From NCBI GenBank assembly GCA_943370295.1, contig CALRQL020000004.1, positions 124,001-188,000 of the forward strand: a DNA stretch of 64,000 bases. Reading direction: 5' to 3'. The translations under genes and the position numbers were made by a program. Below, piece by piece: positions 18,455 to 27,239 of this stretch. Within the stretch, counting starts at the first letter, position 1. Each line of letters opens with the position of its first letter. The notes beneath the pieces were generated by a model, which was not told the origin of the DNA, searched no databases, and saw only the letters and a program-made list of their open reading frames with translations. Source of the stretch: SB11 sp943370295. GTDB taxonomy: Bacteria > Bacteroidota > Bacteroidia > UBA8524.

Positions 18455-19977
18455 TTTAGTTTAATTACAGATACAGGCCAAGGTAGCGAACTCATTAAAA
18501 CATCAATTGTTTTTCTTTCAACAGTAAGTTGCCAGGTGGCCGGGGCACTTTTCAGTATCCCTTCTCTTATCACAAAAGATTCAATCAACCCCTCTATTGA
18601 TGTGTTTTTTAGTTTATCCCAGTTATTTCTTACGGCATTCCACAGTTCAGTTCTGATTTCATTCCACTTTTCGTCAATCTCGCCTTTTACTGATACAGTT
18701 TCAGCAGGGTGCATTCCGCAAAGTATTTTGGCAAGCACCAGTGGGCTTTCATCTTCGGGCAGTTGTTTATACACAAGGTAGTGTAGCAACAAAACCGCTT
18801 TGTGTTGTGCTGCAACGTCAGTAAATACTCCGTCAGTAAGGTAACCTGTCGTTTCGAACAGCCTACCCAAGTAAGGCCATATCAGCACCAAACCCGAGTT
18901 TTGTATTCTGATGCCTTCGGTAAAAGTTTTGTTATCTGGTTTTGCATCTACACTTAATTTATCCTCTTTAGTGGAGGGTGTTTTAGCTGCAGTCTTTTTG
19001 GATGACGAGCCTTTTTTAGTGGGGGCAGTATCATTTTCGCTGTCTTTTGACTCTCCGTCATTCGCAGCTTGTTGGGCTGTTATGGTACGAAGTAGCGAAT
19101 AGGCAGCCGTTTTTAGTATTAAAGCACTTGTGCCTGATGTTTCTGCATCGGTTGGGGTATCGGTTTCTTGCTGCAAGAACGTAATAGCATTTTGCAGTAA
19201 AATGGGGTGATAATGTTGGGTTTGTTGTAGCCAATACGACATAGCAGATGTAATTGTTTCTAAGGTTTGAGGTTGGTTTTTTGTGTGAGTAACCCACAGC
19301 GGGAAACACACCCAACTTATACACCAATATACATTTTTTGCTATGCCGGTAGTAAGCAACTTATTCACCAACTGTAACAGCTGTGTGGCATCTTCACTAC
19401 CAAGAACTGTGACAAGCCTTTTAAAGCTGTTTTGAGGTATTAGCTCCACAAACCGCTGAAAATATAAGGGCTGTAACAGTAATTGTTTTACCTGTTTAGC
19501 CGCGTCACTTTTTTGTTGTGCGGTATTCTTCCATTGGTCAAACACATCTTGCAACAACCTTGTGTGGTTTTCATCGTTATACCACCACGGGAAGGTGCCG
19601 TTTTGCAAATAAAACAGCAGGGTTTCCCAACTGCTTTTGCCTGCATTGGCTTTTTGTACTGGTAATACGTTGTTAGATACAGGGCTGCTTGCGGTTGTGG
19701 TTTGCCTTGCCAGTTGCTTTTGCAGTTGTTGTTTAAACTCGTTTAAAAAACGGCTATTAAAATCACTAATGTTCTTAAAATCAAGGGATAGTTCTAAGCG
19801 GTCGATATACACTGTTTCATCGCCTGCATAGTCGTCAAGCAGGTCATTCAGCACACGCGGCATCTCAGCCTGAAGCCATTGTTGAAGACCTTGATTTACT
19901 GTGGTAGCCGCAGCCATATCACCCACTTGTATTTTGAGGGTTTGCTTGTTTATGATATGGTTGTTTTGTGCAGCCAT
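18421..19977 (-). CDS. Contractile injection system tape-measure family protein (Afp14-like)
   Basis: 518 aa. The N-terminus (NHIINKQTLKIQVGD, then helices, then YIDRLELSLDF) matches the CIS tape-measure family (CIS_TMP). The middle is helical with many Gln and Leu residues; a Lys/Ser-rich low-complexity segment lies near residues 310-345 (KKGSSSKKTAAK). The family is thought to set the tube length inside the sheath. At 0.15 nm per residue a fully helical 518-aa tape would span at most about 78 nm, so the particle may be short if this protein is the ruler. That estimate is inference. Confidence 0.75.
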   Translation of the reverse strand: MAAQNNHIINKQTLKIQVGDMAAATTVNQGLQQWLQAEMPRVLNDLLDDYAGDETVYIDRLELSLDFKNISDFNSRFLNEFKQQLQKQLARQTTTASSPVSNNVLPVQKANAGKSSWETLLFYLQNGTFPWWYNDENHTRLLQDVFDQWKNTAQQKSDAAKQVKQLLLQPLYFQRFVELIPQNSFKRLVTVLGSEDATQLLQLVNKLLTTGIAKNVYWCISWVCFPLWVTHTKNQPQTLETITSAMSYWLQQTQHYHPILLQNAITFLQQETDTPTDAETSGTSALILKTAAYSLLRTITAQQAANDGESKDSENDTAPTKKGSSSKKTAAKTPSTKEDKLSVDAKPDNKTFTEGIRIQNSGLVLIWPYLGRLFETTGYLTDGVFTDVAAQHKAVLLLHYLVYKQLPEDESPLVLAKILCGMHPAETVSVKGEIDEKWNEIRTELWNAVRNNWDKLKNTSIEGLIESFVIREGILKSAPATWQLTVERKTIDVLMSSLPWPVSVIKLKWSKELLTVAW

Positions 19978-19988
19978 TTACAGGGGTC

Positions 19989-22900
19989 TTATTTCTCGAA
20001 AACAAAGTTTGCTTCAGCGGGATTGGTTTCATCGCTGCTTATGAATAGGGTTCTGCTTTGAGCGCCCATTCCGGCTACTGAAACTTCAATGGTTCTTGTG
20101 CCCGCTGCCAGTTTCATAGTATAGAATTGGCGGTATAATTGTGTGTTAATTCCGTCAATTGGGGCAATTACACCATCTACCCTAAAAGTAAGTTCAGTGG
20201 CAGAGGGTATTCTAGTGATACCGTTTGTAACAATATCAATAGTTCCGCGTACTGCGCCGTACTTTATTTCTTTTCTCTCTTCAACTCCTATAAAAATGGT
20301 GATTGTTGATTCACTTACGGTTTCCCCTGTATTTTTATTGATAAAGGCATAGTTAAGGGTATCTATCAACACAAGTTTTTTAGCCTCTTTTATTTTTTCT
20401 GCATTTGGCGTGTACACCAATATTTTGCTGTACTTATCGTCTTCGGGCAAATATTCTTCTTCCTCAAAGCTAACATTACCAAACTCACCCTGCGACGAGA
20501 AAGGTTCATACTCATCAGGGTTATAAACGTTGTTTAGCAGTTGTATTCTCAACTCAGGGAACTCATTTTCCTTCTCGATAATTATGCGAGTTACAGGGAA
20601 AGCTATAGGGGTAACGTTGTAGTTGTCAACGTCTATATCCTTGCACGGGTCACATTGGCATACAGTTCCGGTCAGGTCAGCAAAAACCTGCCCTGCCATG
20701 TCTGAAGACAGTTCTTCGTAATAGCCTTTGTCTTGCAGTTCTTTATATGATTCAAATACATTCAAGATAAAGGGGTCGGGTTCGCCCCCAATAATTCCTT
20801 GCGCTCCAAACCCTTCTTTTTTAGCATTCTCTTTTTTAAATGCATTTTCTTTAAACTCATGTCTGTATTCCTCAGTGGCAGGTTCAGCAAAAGCAACCAA
20901 TACAAACGTTTGTCCACGGTAAACTCCAGCCGTATGTTCAAGTCCGGGGTTTAGTTTTAGGGTATTACTCAGGTTAAATTCTTTTTTCAAAGCCTCCAAT
21001 CTGCGTTCCATTGTATCGTTTATGGTGGCAATGGTTAGGTAAGGATATATAAGTACGAAGTTTAAAAATTCATCGGCAAAGTGCATACCTACTATCATTG
21101 CCCTGTATGCGTTTCGGGTTGATTCGCTGCTGTTTTCATCGTTTATCTTGCCGGCCAATTGTTTCATTAAGTCTACCCATTTGTTCAAAGCACAACGGTA
21201 CGCATCGCACCAGCGTTCAAAATCAAATTTTTCCAAGTCTCCCGGCATGGCTGCAATAAGCGCTTTTATACACTGGCGCATCTGAGATATGCGGTTGGTT
21301 AGCTCCTCTTCTTCTGAGGTAGGTTGCTCATCGCCTTTTTCAATTTTAAAGGAAACGGCACGTTTGGCATAATCAGCCCATTTATTACTTGCTGACGGAG
21401 GTTTTGCATGGGTCTCTACTTTGGCTTCAAAACCGCTGTTATTAAAAACGCCTTCGGGGGCAGCCGCACTTGTTTCGGGGTTAGCGCTTTCTTTTCTTAG
21501 TTCTTCTTCTTTCTTTTGTGTATCAAAGTAGTCGCTTTCCTTTTTCACTGCTTTGCTAATACCACTTATGTTTTCAAGGGTTTTTATGCCTTTAAGCAGG
21601 TTGGTAAGTACAAAACGCATTTTATTACGCCAAATGGCATAGTCTGTTTCAAGGTCAGAAAATACACAACGTACTTCTTTGATGGTGCCGCCAAACCCTA
21701 CAAATAAGGTGATGGTTGTAAAATCAAGATTAAATATACGGGCAATTTTATCCAGCCTCTTTCTTGCATCACTTTCATGTTGCCCAATATGACCTTCAAT
21801 GCGCAAAAAGGGGTAATCGTTGATGTTGTAATACAATGGTGTTTCATGGGGACCTTTAGGAAAATCCTGAGCAGCAATAGGCTCTTGTGCATGGTAACCA
21901 GTTAAATGCGCAGGTAATTTACGGCAGGGCAGGCAAAGTTCTTCGTCCCAAACATCAGCTAACGAAAAGTCGTAAGGCGTTTCGTTTTTGGGGCTGTAAT
22001 ATACCGGTATGGCTCTCAGTCCTAAACGGGTGTTTTTTTCTTTTGAGGGGGTAATCAGTATATCTTTTTCTTTGGTTAAGTTTTCTAAATCGGCATCAAA
22101 CCCATACAACATAGCAATGATGCGTTTATATAGGGTGCTTACTTTTTCGTTTTGTTCTTTTTGCTCGTTGATGATGGGGGCGCTGACAAAGTGCTGACGC
22201 AAGGGTGAAAGCGGACAAGATATTTCGCCCAGTATCAAGTGCATGGGGAATGATTTCTCGTTGGGTATGCATTGGTTGTTTAAGTGCGATGCAGCACAGC
22301 AAAACTCATTGTAGGCCAATGTTAAATCGTGCAAAAAATCATAGAAATACTGTACGCCAAAGTTGCCATGCAGGTATTTTTCAATTAAATCCTGGTATTT
22401 GGTTTCCCAATTGGCAAGGTCGTGTTCAGTAAAGGGGTTTGCGGGTATACTCTTTTGCAGTAATAACTGAAACGCATCATAAGCTTCATAGCAGGCCTCC
22501 ATTATGTTTTTAACAACCAGCATTGAAACACTTAGGTATTGCCAAATTACACTTCCTGCGTTTCCTGCTTTTTGAGCGTTTAACATGGCACGTAGCATAG
22601 GCAGCCGCTCCAAATCAAACTGCTTTAAAAAGATAGGCTCTTGTTTGTTAGGGGCTAAGTTGGGATTAACCGTGTTGTTTATTTCGGTTAAATGGGTTTT
22701 TGAAATAAGCAGCTTACGAACGGTAAAAATGCGTTCAATACCAATCTCGTCGCAGCTTTTGCCCAAACACGATTTAAGGTCTTTGTCGTACTCCTCTAAA
22801 TACAATACCACTACATAGTTTTGCCAGTTTGCATCCGGAAACTGGTTAAGCGGTTTCACCAACGGTTCGCTGCTGTGCGTGCTTGTAAGCAGCTCGTACA

Positions 22901-23222
22901 TGGGGTAAAGCTGATTGCCGGTTTGCACAAAATGCGGATATGAGGTGCCTTCGGGTAAGGTGTAGTTCCTAAAGTATTCAAGATTACAATCGCCCAGCGA
23001 AATCAAAAAACCCTCTGAGGTTACCCCGGTACCTTTTGAAATATGGATTCTGTTTTGCGCCTTTTGCATGGTAACCGCCAAACCGCAAACAATGCCCGTG
23101 CCTATAAGGTAGGTGCGGGTTATGCGGGTTTGTTCATCCAAATATGCCCGCACAGCGTTTAGCTGATCGGCAGTAAGCACTTGGTTATTCTCAAAAACCG
23201 GGTATTTATTTATTGTGGCCAT
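19989..23222 (-). CDS. Large eCIS-cluster protein of unknown function in the Afp13 (fibre) position
   Basis: 1077 aa. The N-terminus has a distinctive motif: NNQVLTADQLNAVRAYLDEQ, TRTYLIGTGIVCGLAV and GTGVTSEGFLISL. The middle is helical and charged, with a Glu/Lys/Pro-rich linker near 560-640. A CQCDPC cluster is at about residue 855, and the last 90 residues look like a beta-sandwich (TELTFRVDGV through TRTIEVSVAG). By gene order it sits between the Afp12-like wedge and the tape measure, where Afp/PVC operons encode the tail fibre, so host or surface recognition is a reasonable guess. No fibre repeat or trimerisation motif is seen. Function not established. Confidence 0.75.
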   Translation of the reverse strand: MATINKYPVFENNQVLTADQLNAVRAYLDEQTRITRTYLIGTGIVCGLAVTMQKAQNRIHISKGTGVTSEGFLISLGDCNLEYFRNYTLPEGTSYPHFVQTGNQLYPMYELLTSTHSSEPLVKPLNQFPDANWQNYVVVLYLEEYDKDLKSCLGKSCDEIGIERIFTVRKLLISKTHLTEINNTVNPNLAPNKQEPIFLKQFDLERLPMLRAMLNAQKAGNAGSVIWQYLSVSMLVVKNIMEACYEAYDAFQLLLQKSIPANPFTEHDLANWETKYQDLIEKYLHGNFGVQYFYDFLHDLTLAYNEFCCAASHLNNQCIPNEKSFPMHLILGEISCPLSPLRQHFVSAPIINEQKEQNEKVSTLYKRIIAMLYGFDADLENLTKEKDILITPSKEKNTRLGLRAIPVYYSPKNETPYDFSLADVWDEELCLPCRKLPAHLTGYHAQEPIAAQDFPKGPHETPLYYNINDYPFLRIEGHIGQHESDARKRLDKIARIFNLDFTTITLFVGFGGTIKEVRCVFSDLETDYAIWRNKMRFVLTNLLKGIKTLENISGISKAVKKESDYFDTQKKEEELRKESANPETSAAAPEGVFNNSGFEAKVETHAKPPSASNKWADYAKRAVSFKIEKGDEQPTSEEEELTNRISQMRQCIKALIAAMPGDLEKFDFERWCDAYRCALNKWVDLMKQLAGKINDENSSESTRNAYRAMIVGMHFADEFLNFVLIYPYLTIATINDTMERRLEALKKEFNLSNTLKLNPGLEHTAGVYRGQTFVLVAFAEPATEEYRHEFKENAFKKENAKKEGFGAQGIIGGEPDPFILNVFESYKELQDKGYYEELSSDMAGQVFADLTGTVCQCDPCKDIDVDNYNVTPIAFPVTRIIIEKENEFPELRIQLLNNVYNPDEYEPFSSQGEFGNVSFEEEEYLPEDDKYSKILVYTPNAEKIKEAKKLVLIDTLNYAFINKNTGETVSESTITIFIGVEERKEIKYGAVRGTIDIVTNGITRIPSATELTFRVDGVIAPIDGINTQLYRQFYTMKLAAGTRTIEVSVAGMGAQSRTLFISSDETNPAEANFVFEK

Positions 23223-23245
23223 AACGCATTTTTTCTTTTATGGGT

Positions 23246-26200
23246 TTACATGGTACCAAGCATGGTATTGTTTAACACTATTGCCCCCTTAAAGGTGTCT
23301 GAGCCGCTTTCGTCGCAGCTGTGCAGGCTGCCTTCGGGGTATATAGTGCGTAGCTTTTCTATTATTTCAATAAGGTGGGTTAATGCAGTTTTTAGTTTGT
23401 TTTTCAATGTGGCATCGTTGGGGTTGCCGCTATGGCGCAGGGTGTTTAGGGCTATCAGCCATTCTTTGTAGCGTAGTTCGTATTCTGCCATTTGCTCGGG
23501 GTTTATCCAGCAAATGTTCATGGCTAAGTGGGCAGGAGCCTCAATACGCATGGTTTTTTCCATAAAACCGCGCAGGTAAATGTTTCTGAAACGTTGCGGC
23601 CAGTAGGGCATCACCACACTCATCACAAAGCTGTAGGTATCGGCTATTTTACATTCTTCACAATCAGCATCGGTGTTTATGCCCATCAGGGTATCATCAA
23701 ACGCGTCGGGTGGTGTTTTTTGGGTAGAGTAACGCGGGCGCAGCAAAACGTGTTCGGTTAGGTGCATTCCTTCGCGTTCCAGCAAAATGTCTTGTAAGGT
23801 TTTCACGCAGTCTTCCACAGCGGCAATGTCTCGTCCGCCACGTATGGTAAGCACTTTACCGCTTACTTTTTTAATATCAAAAACTAAGTTGTATTGGATT
23901 GTGCCGCTTGCATTTGCTGAAATTTTTTCAGCAACTTTAATTTCGGTATTTCCGCCGCTGTACTTTATGCCTGTGATGGTATAGGTGGTTTCTGCACCGC
24001 CGTTTTGGTTTTTAAATACAATAGAGGTGTTGTTGTATATGTTTTGTGTAAGGTTTTGTCCGGTTACTATCAGGCAGTTGCCTGTTTTGGTTAATGCGGC
24101 TGTATAGCTTTGCTCAAACGTAACAACTCCCAACGGCGAGGTAGCGCTAAGGGTTTTATTAATGGTGATTTCTATAAAAGGCCCTTTTGATTTTGCGTTG
24201 GTTACTTTGTGTGTGCCGTTATTGGCTGCCGAAGCTGCAATGGTAACGCTTGCTTGCGGATAGTTTTCAATGGCGGCGGCTAACGGAGCGTTAAAATCTT
24301 TGGCGTAGCTCTTTCCTATGGTACCGTTGCGGTCGTTTAGGATAAAGTAATAGTTGCTGCTATACGGCGGAGCATCGGGAGTGAAACCGTAGTTATCTTC
24401 ATCCGATGCGAACCGAAGCAATTGCCACAGTTTGTTTATCTTATTGTCTTCACCCTTTTGAAGCACTGTAGCCTGTGAATCTCCTTTAAGGGCTTCACCG
24501 CGCAACTCGCCTGTCATTAGCAGGTTGACGTTGGTAAAGGCAAACGGCTTTTTATATAATTTGTAGCTGATAATGTACTGCGGAGGGTCGGCCACCATAT
24601 CAGCACTCACGGTTGAAGTAATGTAAGCATTGATAGCAGGGGTAAGATTTTTGCGGTTAGCCCCCGGTTGATGCAAAAACTCGTTGGTGCACAATAAAAT
24701 GGCATCGGCAATATCAGCCTCGGCCAAAGCAGTTGTATTATAATCTTTATAGCTGATAGCCAGCGGTTGCGTTTTTTCTAAATCTGCATACAGGGTGTAA
24801 ATAAACTTACTTGCTTGTTTACTAATGCTGTAGTTGTTTCTAAAAATACCTGCGGCTACAACGCTTTCCAAGTTCTCAAGCAAGGCATCTGTATTGGCAA
24901 AAGCTGTTATGTTTTTAAGAGGAATATTAGTAGCGGTCTTACGTACGGTGTAGTTTAAACCGGCAATCTTAAATACATCGGGAGTAAAGAAGAGCGTATT
25001 GGGATGCCGCGCGTTGATGCCGGATAGCAACGAGGTGCGTTTTTCGTACCCGCTCACGTTTTGCTGGTTCCAAATCACAGCGTCATGTGCATTTAAGGCT
25101 TTGCCTCTATTGGCACTTATCTCTGGGTATAAGTTTAAAAACTCCAATTTGTCCTTTATCAGTTCCATGCCTGCTTTTGGGCCATCTATGCTGTATGCAA
25201 GCAGGGCATAGTCGGTAAACTGCTCACAAAAGCGAGCCAGCAAGTGGTCTAAGAATTTGTTTTTACGTTTCTCAAACTCGGCGGGAGTTTCCGCAGCATT
25301 TTGCAAACTTTCCTCAATGGTGGTTGGGTCGGCAATCAGATGCCCGTCATTGGGGTGCGACGTTAGCGGGTGGGCTGTAAAGTAGGTTTTATTAAATATG
25401 AGATTACCGTCCGTATCTGTTCCCTTATTCATTGAGAACAGCTCTTTTACGCCCGTTAATTGGTTCAGGTAACCTTCAAGCAATTGGTCAAAAAACAATA
25501 AAAAGCCTTTCAACTGGTTCGCTTGTGCTTCCCGCTTTTTCAATGCTTCGGGGTCTGTCGGGGGGAATTTCAAGCCCGCCGTATTTACTCCGTAAGTAAG
25601 CGGTAAATCTTCGGCTACGGCGGTATAATCATCCGTTTCGCGCCACTTGCCTTTGGGAACGGGCATATCCAACACTGGGTTGGGGTGTATGCGTGTGCGG
25701 TCGGTGGATTTCAATTCATCCAATGCCGCAAACATTTCGTCTTCGTCATATCCAAACGGCAGGGTATCTTTATAAAAGGTAAGTTTTGATAGTTCCTCTG
25801 ATAATCTGGGGACGTATAATTGGTTGTAAGCCAGTTCTAAGCACCAACGGACTGATTTTTCGGTAACACTGCCATCGGCATTGTCTTGCGGTTTGTTGGC
25901 TATTTGCAGGTTGCGTACTGCAATCACCGGACGTTTTCCGTCCACCTTCACATCCATTATAATGCGTATAATGTCTGATGCGTGTATGCACTTTGCCCGC
26001 TCAGTGGCACTTAGTTCTTCAGGGTCTATAAAACCGTTTTCAAGGGCAGGGCCGTCAAAAATCTCGTCGCTGTTATACCCCTTGGCCTGCATTTCTTCCA
26101 GACTATAGAAATACACTTGCGGCGAAAGGAATTGAGCCACATCGTGGTAAATAGCCGCAGCAACTTCGGTAGGGTTGGCGGTAGCGGTTATTTCAATATC

Positions 26201-27226
26201 CCCACACAGCAGTATTTCTTCTATTCTAAGGGCGTTTTCGCTGTAAAAATCTTCGCACAGGTTGCGGTGCGCTTGTAATTTGCGCTGTGCAGCGGCCAGT
26301 ATACGGCGGATAACGTTTATTTTCTTTTTGTAGGTTTCTACCAAAGCAGTACTGCCTTTAAAAATAAAGTCGTCGATGGCTTTGGCTATCTTCTCTAAAC
26401 CGAGAATAGGGTCGGTTCCGCCCGAAGTAAGTTTGGTGCCTTCTAATTTTAAACCTCCGGCTTCCCATGTCAGTTTAACTTCATAGCCTGCGGGTACTTC
26501 TTCTTCGTAAGAACTGAATGACTCAATATGTTGTTTGATGGATGCGTTTTGGGCAAAATTCACCTGCTTGTTATCCCAACGCGGAAAACCGATAACCATG
26601 TGAAACTGCACGCCTTCCATTTTTGGGTCGTCAGGGTGAGAAACCACAGTATAGTTAGCCTTTAGGGTGTTCTCGTTCAAATCACCGTACACTGCCGATT
26701 CATCAAACTCAAACAAAACGTCGTACAGACCTTTTACAAAAAACGATTCTTGTCCGGCATAGCTTTGCTTGTGTTCAAGTATGTGTTTCAGTTGGTTCAC
26801 ATAAATCAATACCTCAGCGTCGCTTGCCACTTCCAGCCAAGCGTTTTTAATGCCCAGTAGTTCGGTAGTTCCGTCAACAGTTTCTTCAATTACCACATCC
26901 ATCAGCAATTTTCGGTAGTCGTTGATGGTTAAAGGTGCATTGTGCAGTATTTGCCTTGCAGTATAAAAATTCTGGTAATCGCTTACAGGGGCAGAAGGGC
27001 CTGCTGCAAGCAGGTCTTTAATATCAAAAGTGAGACGGTAGCCCAAATCGGTAATGGCATAGCACAAGGCTTCCAACAGGGTAATCCCCGGGTCGTGCAA
27101 GTTGTGGTCGGTCCATATAACCCCGCTAAGCTCGGTGATACGTTCCAACCCCTTCTCACGCAGTGTATCAAACTGCATGCTTTCCAACTCGTAAGGTGCT
27201 TTTGATATAGTTACCGGTTCAGTCAT
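23246..27226 (-). CDS. eCIS baseplate wedge protein, Afp12-like
   Basis: 1326 aa. Near residues 36-66 it has the wedge signature WTDHNLHDPGITLLEALCY followed by TDLGYRLTF, shared with phage and Afp12-type baseplate proteins. The rest is a long mixed alpha/beta protein with an inserted beta-domain (about residues 1000-1130) and a DCEEC pair near residue 1190. It should form the wedge ring around the hub together with the J-family protein encoded immediately upstream (13-bp gap). It is larger than many Afp12 homologues. Its identity rests on the N-terminal motif and synteny. Confidence 0.8.
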   Translation of the reverse strand: MTEPVTISKAPYELESMQFDTLREKGLERITELSGVIWTDHNLHDPGITLLEALCYAITDLGYRLTFDIKDLLAAGPSAPVSDYQNFYTARQILHNAPLTINDYRKLLMDVVIEETVDGTTELLGIKNAWLEVASDAEVLIYVNQLKHILEHKQSYAGQESFFVKGLYDVLFEFDESAVYGDLNENTLKANYTVVSHPDDPKMEGVQFHMVIGFPRWDNKQVNFAQNASIKQHIESFSSYEEEVPAGYEVKLTWEAGGLKLEGTKLTSGGTDPILGLEKIAKAIDDFIFKGSTALVETYKKKINVIRRILAAAQRKLQAHRNLCEDFYSENALRIEEILLCGDIEITATANPTEVAAAIYHDVAQFLSPQVYFYSLEEMQAKGYNSDEIFDGPALENGFIDPEELSATERAKCIHASDIIRIIMDVKVDGKRPVIAVRNLQIANKPQDNADGSVTEKSVRWCLELAYNQLYVPRLSEELSKLTFYKDTLPFGYDEDEMFAALDELKSTDRTRIHPNPVLDMPVPKGKWRETDDYTAVAEDLPLTYGVNTAGLKFPPTDPEALKKREAQANQLKGFLLFFDQLLEGYLNQLTGVKELFSMNKGTDTDGNLIFNKTYFTAHPLTSHPNDGHLIADPTTIEESLQNAAETPAEFEKRKNKFLDHLLARFCEQFTDYALLAYSIDGPKAGMELIKDKLEFLNLYPEISANRGKALNAHDAVIWNQQNVSGYEKRTSLLSGINARHPNTLFFTPDVFKIAGLNYTVRKTATNIPLKNITAFANTDALLENLESVVAAGIFRNNYSISKQASKFIYTLYADLEKTQPLAISYKDYNTTALAEADIADAILLCTNEFLHQPGANRKNLTPAINAYITSTVSADMVADPPQYIISYKLYKKPFAFTNVNLLMTGELRGEALKGDSQATVLQKGEDNKINKLWQLLRFASDEDNYGFTPDAPPYSSNYYFILNDRNGTIGKSYAKDFNAPLAAAIENYPQASVTIAASAANNGTHKVTNAKSKGPFIEITINKTLSATSPLGVVTFEQSYTAALTKTGNCLIVTGQNLTQNIYNNTSIVFKNQNGGAETTYTITGIKYSGGNTEIKVAEKISANASGTIQYNLVFDIKKVSGKVLTIRGGRDIAAVEDCVKTLQDILLEREGMHLTEHVLLRPRYSTQKTPPDAFDDTLMGINTDADCEECKIADTYSFVMSVVMPYWPQRFRNIYLRGFMEKTMRIEAPAHLAMNICWINPEQMAEYELRYKEWLIALNTLRHSGNPNDATLKNKLKTALTHLIEIIEKLRTIYPEGSLHSCDESGSDTFKGAIVLNNTMLGTM

Positions 27227-27239
27227 TTACTACAATCGT

